In this document: one piece after another, positions 1 through 7,742 of the stretch | Numbering within the stretch: the stretch's first letter is position 1 | Layout of the letters: each line of letters begins with the position of its first letter | DNA from: Ga0077527 sp038316355 | GTDB taxonomy: Bacteria > Pseudomonadota > Gammaproteobacteria > Burkholderiales > SG8-41 | DNA length: 64,000 nucleotides | NCBI GenBank assembly: GCA_038316355.1 | Contig: JBBQAO010000006.1 | Coordinates: 1 to 64,000 of the forward strand | Reading direction: 5' to 3' | Program-made: the position numbers and the translations under genes | Notes under the pieces: model-generated | Databases searched by the model: none | The model's input: the letters and a program-made list of their open reading frames with translations, nothing else | What the model was told of the DNA's origin: nothing

Positions 1-109
1 AAAGCTGACCAAGAGCAACGGACTGTTAAGCCAGGACTGGCGGCCTTCCGCGAACCGATATGCCGGTCAATTCTGGATCGGCGCATTGTGGGGAAAGTGA
101 TCAGTTTGA

Positions 110-304
110 AGGCGGCGGCAACAAGCTAGCGATATGGAAGACATTACGAGTGCGCAATCGCTGCTCGGACATGAATCCCCAACAACAACAAAGCGACACT
201 ATCGCCGTGCACCGACCAAGTGCGCCCGCTGCGGTGACTTGCAAACGGAAAATATTAGTAAGAACCCACTTTTATTAGGAAGACTGCTCACGCAGCGCTC
301 CTAA
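110..304 (+). pseudogene. Remnant of a tyrosine-type integrase (C-terminal end only)
   Basis: Read in the frame of the ATG at 134, the sequence gives AQSLLGHESPTTTKRHYRR at about 152-208. This matches the C-terminal signature of phage-type tyrosine recombinases, LLGHxxxxTTxxHYR, where the Tyr of HYR would be the catalytic nucleophile. The frame is closed upstream by TGA codons at 98-100 and 107-109, so no intact catalytic core is attached. It runs on to a TAA at 302-304, 11 bases short of the tRNA-His 3' end. Integrases often lie beside the tRNA used as attachment site, so this is probably a decayed island edge whose body lies to the left of the window. A match this short could be chance, but the neighbouring tRNA supports it. 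Confidence 0.5.
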
Positions 305-315
305 GTCATTGATTT

Positions 316-392
316 TGGGGTGGCTGACGGGACTCGAACCCGCGACAACCGGAATCACAATCCGGGACTCTACCAGCTGAGCTACAGCCACC
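316..392 (-). tRNA. tRNA-His (GTG)
   Basis: On the minus strand a complete cloverleaf is visible. The 7-bp acceptor stem GTGGCTG/CAGCCAC has the extra G-1 opposite C73, which is the identity mark of tRNA-His. The anticodon loop TTGTGAT gives anticodon GTG, the T-loop is GGTTCGAGTCC, and CCA is encoded (plus-strand TGG at 316-318). It is transcribed after tRNA-Arg, probably as one unit. Confidence 0.97.
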
Positions 393-421
393 ACCGAAGC
401 AAACCAAAACCCGCTGTTTTG

Positions 422-498
422 TGGTGCGCCCGGCGGGACTCGAACCCACAACCCCCGGCTTAGAAGGCCGGTGCTCTATCCGATTGAGCTACGGGCAC
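422..498 (-). tRNA. tRNA-Arg (TCT)
   Basis: On the minus strand the acceptor stem GTGCCCG/CGGGCGC closes a full cloverleaf. The anticodon loop CTTCTAA gives TCT, which reads AGA/AGG. The discriminator is A73 and the CCA end is encoded at 422-424. It is the first gene of a two-tRNA unit with tRNA-His, 29 bases downstream. Confidence 0.97.
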
Positions 499-546
499 AA
501 ATGAGCGGATATGCCGGGAATTTTTCCGCCGGAACCGAAGGCGCGT

Positions 547-576
547 AATATACTCCGCCCCTGACTCCAGCGTCAA
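547..576 (-). promoter_or_regulatory. Sigma-70 promoter of the tRNA-Arg/tRNA-His unit
   Basis: On the minus strand, TTGACG (571-576) is separated by 18 bases from TATATT (547-552). The bases after the -10 (ACGCGCC) form the GC-rich discriminator typical of stringently controlled stable-RNA promoters. Predicted start is near 540, about 40 bases before tRNA-Arg. Stringent control is inferred from the discriminator. Confidence 0.65.
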
Positions 577-680
577 TTACACGCCCCTTGCACAGCAGGG
601 TTACGCGGCCCGCCACCCTGCTTGCGGCAGGTATCGAATTCTGTTATTAAAGCTCTTTTTTAAAGCGCATAATCGCCCTC

Positions 681-1106
681 ATGGCCACTGAAATACTCAA
701 GAATTACCCTGCATACAAGCCCGCGAAGGCAAAAGAGGAATACATGAACGCGCGGCAGCTGGCGCATTTCCGCAAGATGCTCGATGAAATGAAACAGGGA
801 CTGTCCCAGGACATCGACCGCACCGTGCATACCATGCAGGATGAGGCCACGATTTTCGCCGATCCCAATGACCGGGCGAGCCAGGAATCCGACATGTCAC
901 TGGAATTGCGCAACCGCGATCGTGAACGCAAGCTGATCAAGAAAATCGATGAAACCATCGCCCGCATCAGCGCCAAAGACTACGGTTATTGCGATTCATG
1001 CGGCGTGGAAATCGGCATCAAGCGGCTGGAAGCCCGTCCGACAGCTACGCTGTGCATCGACTGCAAGACACTGGATGAAATGCGCGAGCGTCAGGTCGCA
1101 AAATAA
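681..1106 (+). CDS. dksA: RNA polymerase-binding transcription factor DksA
   Basis: DksA inserts its coiled coil into the secondary channel of RNA polymerase and, with ppGpp, resets transcription during starvation. The 141-residue product has the coiled-coil tip motif DxxDxA (D61, D64, A66) and the C-terminal zinc finger C104-x2-C107-x17-C125-x2-C128, both nearly identical to E. coli DksA. The ATG at 681 has no clear Shine-Dalgarno sequence. An in-frame ATG at 744 follows AGAGGAA, but residues before it (EEYMN) are conserved in the E. coli protein, so the upstream start is preferred. A weak promoter, TTGCGG-N17-TATTAA, lies at 622-650. The gene diverges from the tRNA unit and ends at a shared terminator. 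Confidence 0.95.
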   Translation: MATEILKNYPAYKPAKAKEEYMNARQLAHFRKMLDEMKQGLSQDIDRTVHTMQDEATIFADPNDRASQESDMSLELRNRDRERKLIKKIDETIARISAKDYGYCDSCGVEIGIKRLEARPTATLCIDCKTLDEMRERQVAK

Positions 1107-1121
1107 ACCCGTCGCCGCAGC

Positions 1122-1151
1122 AAAAAAAAGGGAGCCTGAGCTCCCTTTTTT
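1122..1151. terminator. Bidirectional terminator between dksA and pnp
   Basis: The 6-bp stem GGGAGC/GCTCCC (1130-1135 and 1140-1145) is flanked by an A-run on the left (1122-1129) and a T-run on the right (1146-1151). It therefore works as an intrinsic terminator for dksA on the plus strand and for pnp on the minus strand. A second, GC-rich hairpin (1161-1168 with 1181-1188) lies between it and the pnp stop. Confidence 0.85.
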
Positions 1152-1198
1152 GTTTTCACACCTGCGCCTGGATTACTCCCGGCGCAGGCTGAAACCGC

Positions 1199-3316
1199 TT
1201 ACTGTACTTGTTGCGCAGGCTGTGCTTCAGCCGGCGCTCCCACTGCCTTCATCGACAGACGCAGGCGCCCTTTTTCATCGGCCTCGAGCACTTTGACGCG
1301 CACAGCCTGACCTTCCTTGAGATGGTCGGCCACGCTGTTGACACGTTCGTTGGCGATCTGAGAAATGTGCAGCAGGCCGTCACGTCCGGGCAGCACACTG
1401 ACAATCGCACCAAAATCCAGCAGCTTGAGAACGGTGCCATCGTAGATGCGACCGACCTCGACATCGGCAGTCAGCTCTTCAATGCGCTTGCGGGCATTCT
1501 CGCCGCCCTCGGACGACACGCAGGCGATAACCACGGTGCCGTCATCCTGAATATCGATGGTGGTACCGGTTTCCTCGGTGATGGCGCGAATGACCGCCCC
1601 GCCCTTGCCGATGACGTCACGGATTTTTTCCGGCTTGATCTTCATGGTGATCATGCGTGGCGCCCAGGCGGAGAGTTCGGTGCGCGGCGCGTTGATCGCG
1701 CTGCCCATCTTCTCCAGGATATGCAGGCGGCCTTCGCGCGCCTGACTCAGCGCGGCGTGCATGATTTCCTTGGTGATGCCGTTGATCTTGATGTCCATCT
1801 GCAGTGCGGTAACGCCATTCTCGGTGCCAGCCACCTTGAAGTCCATGTCGCCGAGGTGATCTTCGTCGCCAAGGATGTCGGACAACACCGCAAATCGGTT
1901 GCCTTCCTTGATCAGCCCCATCGCGATGCCAGCCACCTGCGCCTTCAGCGGCACACCGGCATCCATCAACGACAGACAGCCGCCGCAGACCGATGCCATC
2001 GAACTTGAACCGTTGGATTCGGTAATTTCCGATACGACGCGGATGGAATAAGCGAATTCTTCGGCCGACGGCAACACAGCCGCCAGGGCACGTTTGGCCA
2101 GGCGGCCGTGGCCGATTTCGCGACGCTTCGGCGTGCCTACACGGCCGGTTTCACCAGTCGAATAAGGCGGAAAGTTGTAATGCAGCATGAAACGTTCGCG
2201 GTAGGTGCCCTGCAGCGCATCGACAATCTGTTCATCACGTGAAGTGCCCAGCGTGGCGACCACGATAGCCTGGGTTTCGCCGCGGGTGAACAGCGCGGAA
2301 CCGTGGGTGCGCGGCAGCACACCGGTGCGGATTGTGATCGGACGCACGGTGCGGGTATCGCGACCATCGATGCGAGGTTCGCCGTCGAGAATCTGGTTAC
2401 GGACGATTTTCGCTTCGAGATTACCCAGCTCGTTTTTGACGGTATTGATCAGATCCGGTGACGCATCCGCCGGCAGCAGTTCGGCCACCACTTTGGCGCT
2501 GATTTCCTTGACGCGGACAGTGCGCGCCTGCTTCTGCTTGATTTGATAAGCCTGACGCAACTCGACTTCGGCGATCTGGGCCAGACGCGCGACGAGCTGT
2601 TCGTCTTTTTGCGGCGGAGTCCAGTTGTATTCCGGAACACCGATTTCATCGACCATTTCGTTGATCGCGGTGATGACGGCGCGCAGTTGTTCGTGACCGA
2701 ACACGACTGCGCCCAGCATCACGTCTTCGGGCAGTTGCTGGGCTTCGGATTCGACCATCAGAACTGCTTGCTGCGTTCCCGCAACCACCAGATCCAGTTG
2801 CGAGGTTTTCAGTTCGGTAGCAGTCGGGTTGAGGATGTATTGGCCTTCGCTGTAACCCACTCGTGCGGCACCGATCGGTCCGTCGAAGGGCATGCCGGAG
2901 AGCGCCAGTGCGGCGGATGCGCCGATCATGGCCGGAATGTCCGCGTCAATCTCGTTGTTTGAGGACATCACCGTGGCGATGATCTGTACCTCGTTGTAAA
3001 AGCCCTCGGGAAACAGCGGGCGAATCGGACGATCGATCAGCCGACAGGTCAGGATTTCCTTTTCAGAGGGACGGCCTTCGCGGCGGAAAAAACCGCCGGG
3101 AATCTTGCCCGCGGCATACGTTCGCTCCTGGTAGTCAACGGTCAGCGGGAAAAAATCCTGCCCCGATTTTGCGTTGCGTGCACCGACGACGGTAACCAGC
3201 ACTACCGTGTCTTCCATGGTGACCATGACAGCGCCGGAAGCCTGGCGCGCGATTTCGCCGGTTTCCAGTGTCAGCTGGTGACGGCCCCACATCAATGATT
3301 TTTTTACCGGGTTCAA
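1199..3316 (-). CDS. pnp: Polyribonucleotide nucleotidyltransferase (PNPase)
   Basis: PNPase degrades RNA 3'-to-5' by phosphorolysis and is part of the RNA degradosome. Two RNase PH-like cores are visible, the second with the conserved DEDHLGDMD active-site segment. They are followed by a KH domain (VIGKGGAVIRAI) and an S1 domain (GLLHISQIA). I place the start at TTG 3314-3316. It follows AAAAGGAAA at a good distance and yields LNPVKKS, matching the usual LNP N-terminus, for 705 residues. The frame stays open to a GTG at 3367, but that start would lie inside the rpsO terminator hairpin. It is the last gene of the nusA-infB operon. Confidence 0.96.
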   Translation of the reverse strand: MNPVKKSLMWGRHQLTLETGEIARQASGAVMVTMEDTVVLVTVVGARNAKSGQDFFPLTVDYQERTYAAGKIPGGFFRREGRPSEKEILTCRLIDRPIRPLFPEGFYNEVQIIATVMSSNNEIDADIPAMIGASAALALSGMPFDGPIGAARVGYSEGQYILNPTATELKTSQLDLVVAGTQQAVLMVESEAQQLPEDVMLGAVVFGHEQLRAVITAINEMVDEIGVPEYNWTPPQKDEQLVARLAQIAEVELRQAYQIKQKQARTVRVKEISAKVVAELLPADASPDLINTVKNELGNLEAKIVRNQILDGEPRIDGRDTRTVRPITIRTGVLPRTHGSALFTRGETQAIVVATLGTSRDEQIVDALQGTYRERFMLHYNFPPYSTGETGRVGTPKRREIGHGRLAKRALAAVLPSAEEFAYSIRVVSEITESNGSSSMASVCGGCLSLMDAGVPLKAQVAGIAMGLIKEGNRFAVLSDILGDEDHLGDMDFKVAGTENGVTALQMDIKINGITKEIMHAALSQAREGRLHILEKMGSAINAPRTELSAWAPRMITMKIKPEKIRDVIGKGGAVIRAITEETGTTIDIQDDGTVVIACVSSEGGENARKRIEELTADVEVGRIYDGTVLKLLDFGAIVSVLPGRDGLLHISQIANERVNSVADHLKEGQAVRVKVLEADEKGRLRLSMKAVGAPAEAQPAQQVQ

Positions 3317-3349
3317 AATAAATTTCCTTTTCTCTTTGCTCTGCTCAAA

Positions 3350-3373
3350 AACAAAAAGACCGCACACGCGGTC
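3350..3373 (-). terminator. Intrinsic terminator between rpsO and pnp
   Basis: On the minus strand, the stem GACCGC/GCGGTC with a 4-base loop (3358-3373) is followed by a T-run. It lies between rpsO and pnp, where E. coli also has a partial terminator, so pnp is probably expressed by read-through or from its own promoter. Confidence 0.75.
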
Positions 3374-3485
3374 TTCCGGAGGATCAATAAAGGCTAAATA
3401 CCGGCGCTCCCCAGCGTCGGCTTGCCGTCCTTGCGCCGTGCGGACTGCGCACGAACGCTGGCATTACGGGCCTGCATACGCCGGC

Positions 3486-3755
3486 TTACTTGCGCAGACC
3501 AAGACGCTCGATCAGCGCCTTGTACTGTTCGACTTTGGTTCTTTTCAGATAATCCAGCAGTTTACGGCGCGTGCTGACCATCCGCAGCAGGCCGCGGCGG
3601 GAATGGTGATCCTTGCTGTGCGCTTTGAAATGCTCGGTCAGATCCGTGATCCGTGCAGTGAGCAACGCGACTTGGACTTCGGGGGAACCCGTGTCGCCCT
3701 TGGCACGCTGAAAATCCTGCAAAACCTGCGCCTTTTGGGCAGTGGTTACAGCCAT
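3486..3755 (-). CDS. rpsO: 30S ribosomal protein S15
   Basis: S15 binds 16S rRNA in the central domain and nucleates platform assembly. The 89-residue product is full length and has the conserved helix GDTGSPEVQVALLTARI and the HSKDHHSRRGLL segment that contacts rRNA. The ATG follows GGAGATAGAAG. It lies 32 bases downstream of truB in the conserved operon order. Confidence 0.98.
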   Translation of the reverse strand: MAVTTAQKAQVLQDFQRAKGDTGSPEVQVALLTARITDLTEHFKAHSKDHHSRRGLLRMVSTRRKLLDYLKRTKVEQYKALIERLGLRK

Positions 3756-3787
3756 GTCTTCTATCTCCGACGAAAAATCGCGTTATT

Positions 3788-4741
3788 TTACCCCGTAACT
3801 ACCGGATTACTCAAGCCGTTTTGACCCGGAACCGTGGGTGCCGGCTGACTGACCAGGCGTCGCGCCACCAGCGTCCCCGCCTCCACCTCTCCGATGCCGA
3901 AAAACCCGCCTGTGGGGCCATATAGCCGGCACAGACCCGGCTCTGCGGCTGCCTCCAGATCTAGCTTTTGCCCGGTAAATATCCGGCGCTCTTCGTCTGC
4001 TGCGACGTCGCAACGGCGCAAGCCAGCCGCAAACGTCTCCAGCGGCAGCAGCCGTTCCATGCGCTGCGGCATGGTCATGCCTTCCAGATCGGCGATGGAT
4101 ACGGCATTTGCCAGATCCAGGAGGCCGGCGCCCTCCCGTGTCAGTGCCGTCAGGTGGGCGCCACAGCCCAGTGCGGCGCCGATGTCCTCGGCCAGCACCC
4201 GGATATAGGTGCCTTTGCTGCAGGAAACACGCATCGTCAAAATTTTATCAATTAAATCAATAATTTGTATGTCATTTATGATAATGGATCGGGGCTCACG
4301 TACCAGAGTTTCACCAGCCCGCGCATAGGCATACAACGGCTTGCCCGCAACCTTGATGGCAGCGTGCATCGGCGGTATCTGCTGCAACGGCCCGACAAAA
4401 CGCGGCAGCACCGCGCTGACCTGCGACAGAGTCACGGCCACTGGCTGTTCCCTGATGATGTCGCCCTCGGCATCGCCGGTTGTGGTTACTGCTCCCAGAC
4501 ACAGCGTCGCACGATAACGTTTGTCGGCATCCAGCAAAAATTGTGAAAATTTGGTGGCTTCGCCCAATCCGATCGGCAGCAAGCCGTCGGCCAGCGGATC
4601 CAGCGTCCCGGTATGGCCCGCCTTGCGCGCCTGAAAAAGCCGTTTGGCGCGGGACACGGCCTGCTGGGAAGTTAACCCCCGCGGTTTGTCGAGCAGCAGG
4701 ACGCCGTCAACCGCGTTGCGGGCGACGGCAACTTTCATCAC
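3788..4741 (-). CDS. truB: tRNA pseudouridine(55) synthase TruB
   Basis: TruB converts U55 of the tRNA T-loop to pseudouridine. The 317-residue product has the catalytic motif GHTGTLDPLADG with Asp48, the conserved KPRGLTS near the N-terminus, and the CSKGTYIR segment. A C-terminal PUA-like domain follows. Its ATG overlaps the rbfA stop (ATGA), showing translational coupling. Residues encoded by about 4240-4285 (IIINDIQIIDLIDKI) are strikingly AT-rich compared with the rest of the gene. They coincide with a copy of the dispersed AT-rich element, but the protein is not lengthened there. Confidence 0.97.
   Translation of the reverse strand: MMKVAVARNAVDGVLLLDKPRGLTSQQAVSRAKRLFQARKAGHTGTLDPLADGLLPIGLGEATKFSQFLLDADKRYRATLCLGAVTTTGDAEGDIIREQPVAVTLSQVSAVLPRFVGPLQQIPPMHAAIKVAGKPLYAYARAGETLVREPRSIIINDIQIIDLIDKILTMRVSCSKGTYIRVLAEDIGAALGCGAHLTALTREGAGLLDLANAVSIADLEGMTMPQRMERLLPLETFAAGLRRCDVAADEERRIFTGQKLDLEAAAEPGLCRLYGPTGGFFGIGEVEAGTLVARRLVSQPAPTVPGQNGLSNPVVTG
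4248..4270 (+). repeat. AT-rich IHF-like element inside truB
   Basis: On the plus strand, antisense to truB, this stretch matches the 19871 copy at about 19 of 23 positions. It contains AATCAATAATTTG (4255-4267), a perfect fit to the IHF consensus WATCAANNNNTTR. It sits inside coding sequence, in a segment of TruB that is variable in the family. Confidence 0.5.
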
Positions 4742-5112
4742 GGCTGCTTTTTGTCCGCGCTGCCGCCAGCGACTGCTTCGTCGATGAGTTTTGACAAGCG
4801 CACGCCGCGCTCCACAGAAATGTCGTAGTGAAAGTGCAGTTGGGGCACGGTGCGCAGCTTGATGCGCTTTGCCAGCGCACTGCGCAGGAAACCTGCGGCA
4901 TGTTCGAGCGCTCTGGTCGCAGCCTCCTGCTGCACAGGCTCACCGAGCGCCGTGAAAAATATCTTGGCGTGCGAGTTGTCCTGGGTGACCTCGACATCGG
5001 TGATCGTGATCAGATCAACGCGGGGATCCTTGAGCTCGAGCCGGATGATTTCGGACAATTCGCGCTGGATCTGGTCAGCTATGCGTCGGCCGCGGGGGAA
5101 ATCTTTAGGCAT
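4738..5112 (-). CDS. rbfA: 30S ribosome-binding factor RbfA
   Basis: RbfA is a cold-shock ribosome assembly factor that binds the 30S subunit near helix 1 of 16S rRNA. The 124-residue product has the KH-like fold signature RIADQIQRELSEII followed by LKDPRV and the TDVEVTQD strand. It lies between infB (60-base gap) and truB (4-base overlap), the standard order. Confidence 0.96.
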   Translation of the reverse strand: MPKDFPRGRRIADQIQRELSEIIRLELKDPRVDLITITDVEVTQDNSHAKIFFTALGEPVQQEAATRALEHAAGFLRSALAKRIKLRTVPQLHFHYDISVERGVRLSKLIDEAVAGGSADKKQP

Positions 5113-5172
5113 GTGATAACTGGTCTGCAGCCGACGGGGTATCGCCGGTCCGGACCGCAGTCCGGCGCTGGG

Positions 5173-7722
5173 TTACAGGGTCCTCGCCACTTCAACGACC
5201 TCGAAGGCTTCCAGCTGATCGCCCTCCTTGATGTCATTGAAGTTCTTGAGGGACAAACCGCATTCGAAACCGGCCTTGACCTCGCGCGCATCGTCCTTGA
5301 ACCGTTTCAGCGAATCGAGTTCACCTTCGTGGATCACGACGTTGTCACGCAGCAGGCGCACCTTCGATCCCCGGCGCACCAGGCCCTCAAGCACGTAGCA
5401 ACCGGCGACGGCACCGACTTTGGAGATGCGGAATACCTGGCGGATTTCAACCAGGCCAACAGCACTTTCCTTGCGTTCCGGCGACAGCATCCCGGTGAGC
5501 GCCGCCTTGATTTCGTCAACGGCGTCGTAAATCACGTTGTAATAACGGATGTCGACGCCGTTGCTCTCGGCCAGCTTGCGGGCCATGCCGTCGGCACGGG
5601 CGTTGAAGCCGATGATGACCGCCTTGGATGCCAGCGCAAGATTGACGTCGGATTCAGTGATGCCGCCGACAGCGGAATGCACGATATTAACTTTAACTTC
5701 GTCAGTCGAGAGTTTGCCCAGCGCGTGCGCCAGCCCCTCGAACGAGCCCTGCACATCGGCCTTGATGATCAGCGACAGGGTTTTGACCTCGCCCTCGCCC
5801 ATCTGCTCAAACATGTTTTCAAGTTTGGCAGCATGCTGTTTGGCCAGCTTCACGTCGCGGTACTTGCCCTGGCGGAACAGCGCAATTTCCCGCGCCTTGC
5901 GCTCGTCGCCAAGCACCATGACTTCGGCGCCGGCTGCCGGCACGTCCGACAAGCCAAGCACTTCCACCGGAATGGACGGGCCGGCCGTATCAATGGTTTT
6001 GCCGGTTTCATCAAGCAATGCCCGCACCCGCCCGAATACCGAACCTGCCAGCACGATGTCGCCCTTTTTCAGGGTACCCGACTGGATCAGAATAGTTGCC
6101 ACGGGGCCGCGCCCCTTGTCCAGGCGCGCTTCCACGACGATGCCTTTTGCCGGCGCATCGCGCGGCGCTTTCAGTTCCAGCACTTCAGCCTGCAGCAGAA
6201 TCCGCTCCAGCAGGCTGTCGATGCCCTGACCGGTCTTGGCCGAGACCTCGACGAACATGGTGTCACCACCCCACTCTTCGGGAACCACTTCGCGCGAAGA
6301 CAGATCCTGCTTGACGCGCTCGGCGTTGGCTTCCGGTTTGTCGATTTTGTTCAGTGCAACCACGATCGGCACTTTACCGGCCTTGGCGTGATGGATCGCT
6401 TCCTCGGTCTGCGGCATCACCCCATCGTCGGCAGCCACCACCAGAATGACCAGGTCGGTGACTTTTGCGCCGCGGGCACGCATTGCCGTGAAGGCTTCGT
6501 GGCCAGGCGTGTCGAGGAAGGTAATCATCCCGCGCGGGGTTTCCACGTGGTAAGCACCGATATGCTGAGTAATGCCGCCGGCTTCGCCACTGGCAACCTT
6601 GGTGCGACGGATGTAATCGAGCAATGAGGTCTTGCCGTGGTCGACGTGGCCCATCACCGTCACTACCGGAGCGCGCGACTCGGACTTGACCTCGGATTGC
6701 CCGGCCGATTCGGCGAGGAAGGCATCGGGTTCGTCGAGTTTGGCGCGTTTCGCGGTATGACCCATTTCTTCGACGAGAATGATCGCGGTGTCCTGATCGA
6801 GAACCTGGTTGATGGTCGCCATCGTGCCAAGCTTCATCAGCGCCTTGATCAACTCGGCGGCCTTGACCGACATTTTGTGCGCAAGATCACCCACGGTGAT
6901 GGTTTCCGGCACCATCACGTCGCGCACCATCGGCTCGGTCGGCGCCATGAAACCGTGCTGCTGGTCTCCATCCTGCTTGTGGGTGGTGCGATGCACCTTG
7001 CGTTCGCGCCAGCCGAGACCGCCGGTAGCGTCACCGCGCGTCTTGATGCTGCGTTTGCGTGCCGTGGGATCCTGCCAGACAACCTGTTTGACCGGTTTTT
7101 TGGCGCTTTTCTTCGCTTTGCCGGCGGCATCGCTGGCCGGAACGGCAGGCTTGTGCAGCGTGCCCTCCACCACCGGCTCTCCCGCCGCTGTTTCGGGGGC
7201 CGCCACAGGCTCGGCTTTGGCGACCACCACTTCCGCGACGGTTTCAGCTGCGACCTGGGCCTTTTTCCGCTTTTCCTGTTTCTTGGCGGCGTCCTCGGCC
7301 TGGCGTGAAGCCAGCTCGGCATGCTGCTTCGCTTCCGCTTCGCGAGTTGCAAGTTCTGCGGCGTCGATGACGGGCTTCTTGACGACGGGTTGCGGTTCCT
7401 CGATCTTTTCCGGTTCCGCTTCGCGCTTGACCAGCACGCGCTTCTTGCGCACTTCGACCTGGATGGTGCGTGCTTTGCCCGTCGTGGCATCGGCCTTCTT
7501 GATTTCAGTCGTCTGCCGGCGGGTCAGCGTGATCTTCTGCTTGCTTTCCTTGGCACCGTGCGCTTCGCGTAGATAATCGAGCAACTGCGTTTTGTCTTTT
7601 TCGGTCAGCACGGCCTCAGCGGTCAACGCCTTGGTCACGCCGGCGGCACGCAACTGCTCAAGCAGCAGTTCCGGCTGGAGCCCCAATTCCTGGGCAAATT
7701 CTTGGACTTTGATCTGGGCCAT
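5173..7722 (-). CDS. infB: Translation initiation factor IF-2
   Basis: IF-2 is the GTPase that brings initiator fMet-tRNA to the 30S subunit and promotes subunit joining. The 849-residue protein has an N-terminal IF2_N domain (1-52) and a charged linker rich in Lys, Glu and Ala (about 60-255). A second IF2_N-type domain follows (about 270-320), then the G domain with G1 GHVDHGKT (358-365), G3 DTPGH (404-408) and G4 NKID (458-461), and finally domains II, III and the C-terminal fMet-tRNA-binding barrel. It begins 20 bases after nusA. Confidence 0.98.
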   Translation of the reverse strand: MAQIKVQEFAQELGLQPELLLEQLRAAGVTKALTAEAVLTEKDKTQLLDYLREAHGAKESKQKITLTRRQTTEIKKADATTGKARTIQVEVRKKRVLVKREAEPEKIEEPQPVVKKPVIDAAELATREAEAKQHAELASRQAEDAAKKQEKRKKAQVAAETVAEVVVAKAEPVAAPETAAGEPVVEGTLHKPAVPASDAAGKAKKSAKKPVKQVVWQDPTARKRSIKTRGDATGGLGWRERKVHRTTHKQDGDQQHGFMAPTEPMVRDVMVPETITVGDLAHKMSVKAAELIKALMKLGTMATINQVLDQDTAIILVEEMGHTAKRAKLDEPDAFLAESAGQSEVKSESRAPVVTVMGHVDHGKTSLLDYIRRTKVASGEAGGITQHIGAYHVETPRGMITFLDTPGHEAFTAMRARGAKVTDLVILVVAADDGVMPQTEEAIHHAKAGKVPIVVALNKIDKPEANAERVKQDLSSREVVPEEWGGDTMFVEVSAKTGQGIDSLLERILLQAEVLELKAPRDAPAKGIVVEARLDKGRGPVATILIQSGTLKKGDIVLAGSVFGRVRALLDETGKTIDTAGPSIPVEVLGLSDVPAAGAEVMVLGDERKAREIALFRQGKYRDVKLAKQHAAKLENMFEQMGEGEVKTLSLIIKADVQGSFEGLAHALGKLSTDEVKVNIVHSAVGGITESDVNLALASKAVIIGFNARADGMARKLAESNGVDIRYYNVIYDAVDEIKAALTGMLSPERKESAVGLVEIRQVFRISKVGAVAGCYVLEGLVRRGSKVRLLRDNVVIHEGELDSLKRFKDDAREVKAGFECGLSLKNFNDIKEGDQLEAFEVVEVARTL

Positions 7723-7742
7723 TGATGATTACTTTTGCGGTC

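Noticed and set aside
60..278. 72-codon open frame at the left edge
   Set aside because: It lacks any recognisable motif. Another frame over the same bases gives an integrase signature instead.
4828..6627. 599-codon open frame antisense to infB
   Set aside because: It mirrors the well-supported infB reading frame; long antisense frames are expected in GC-rich coding DNA.
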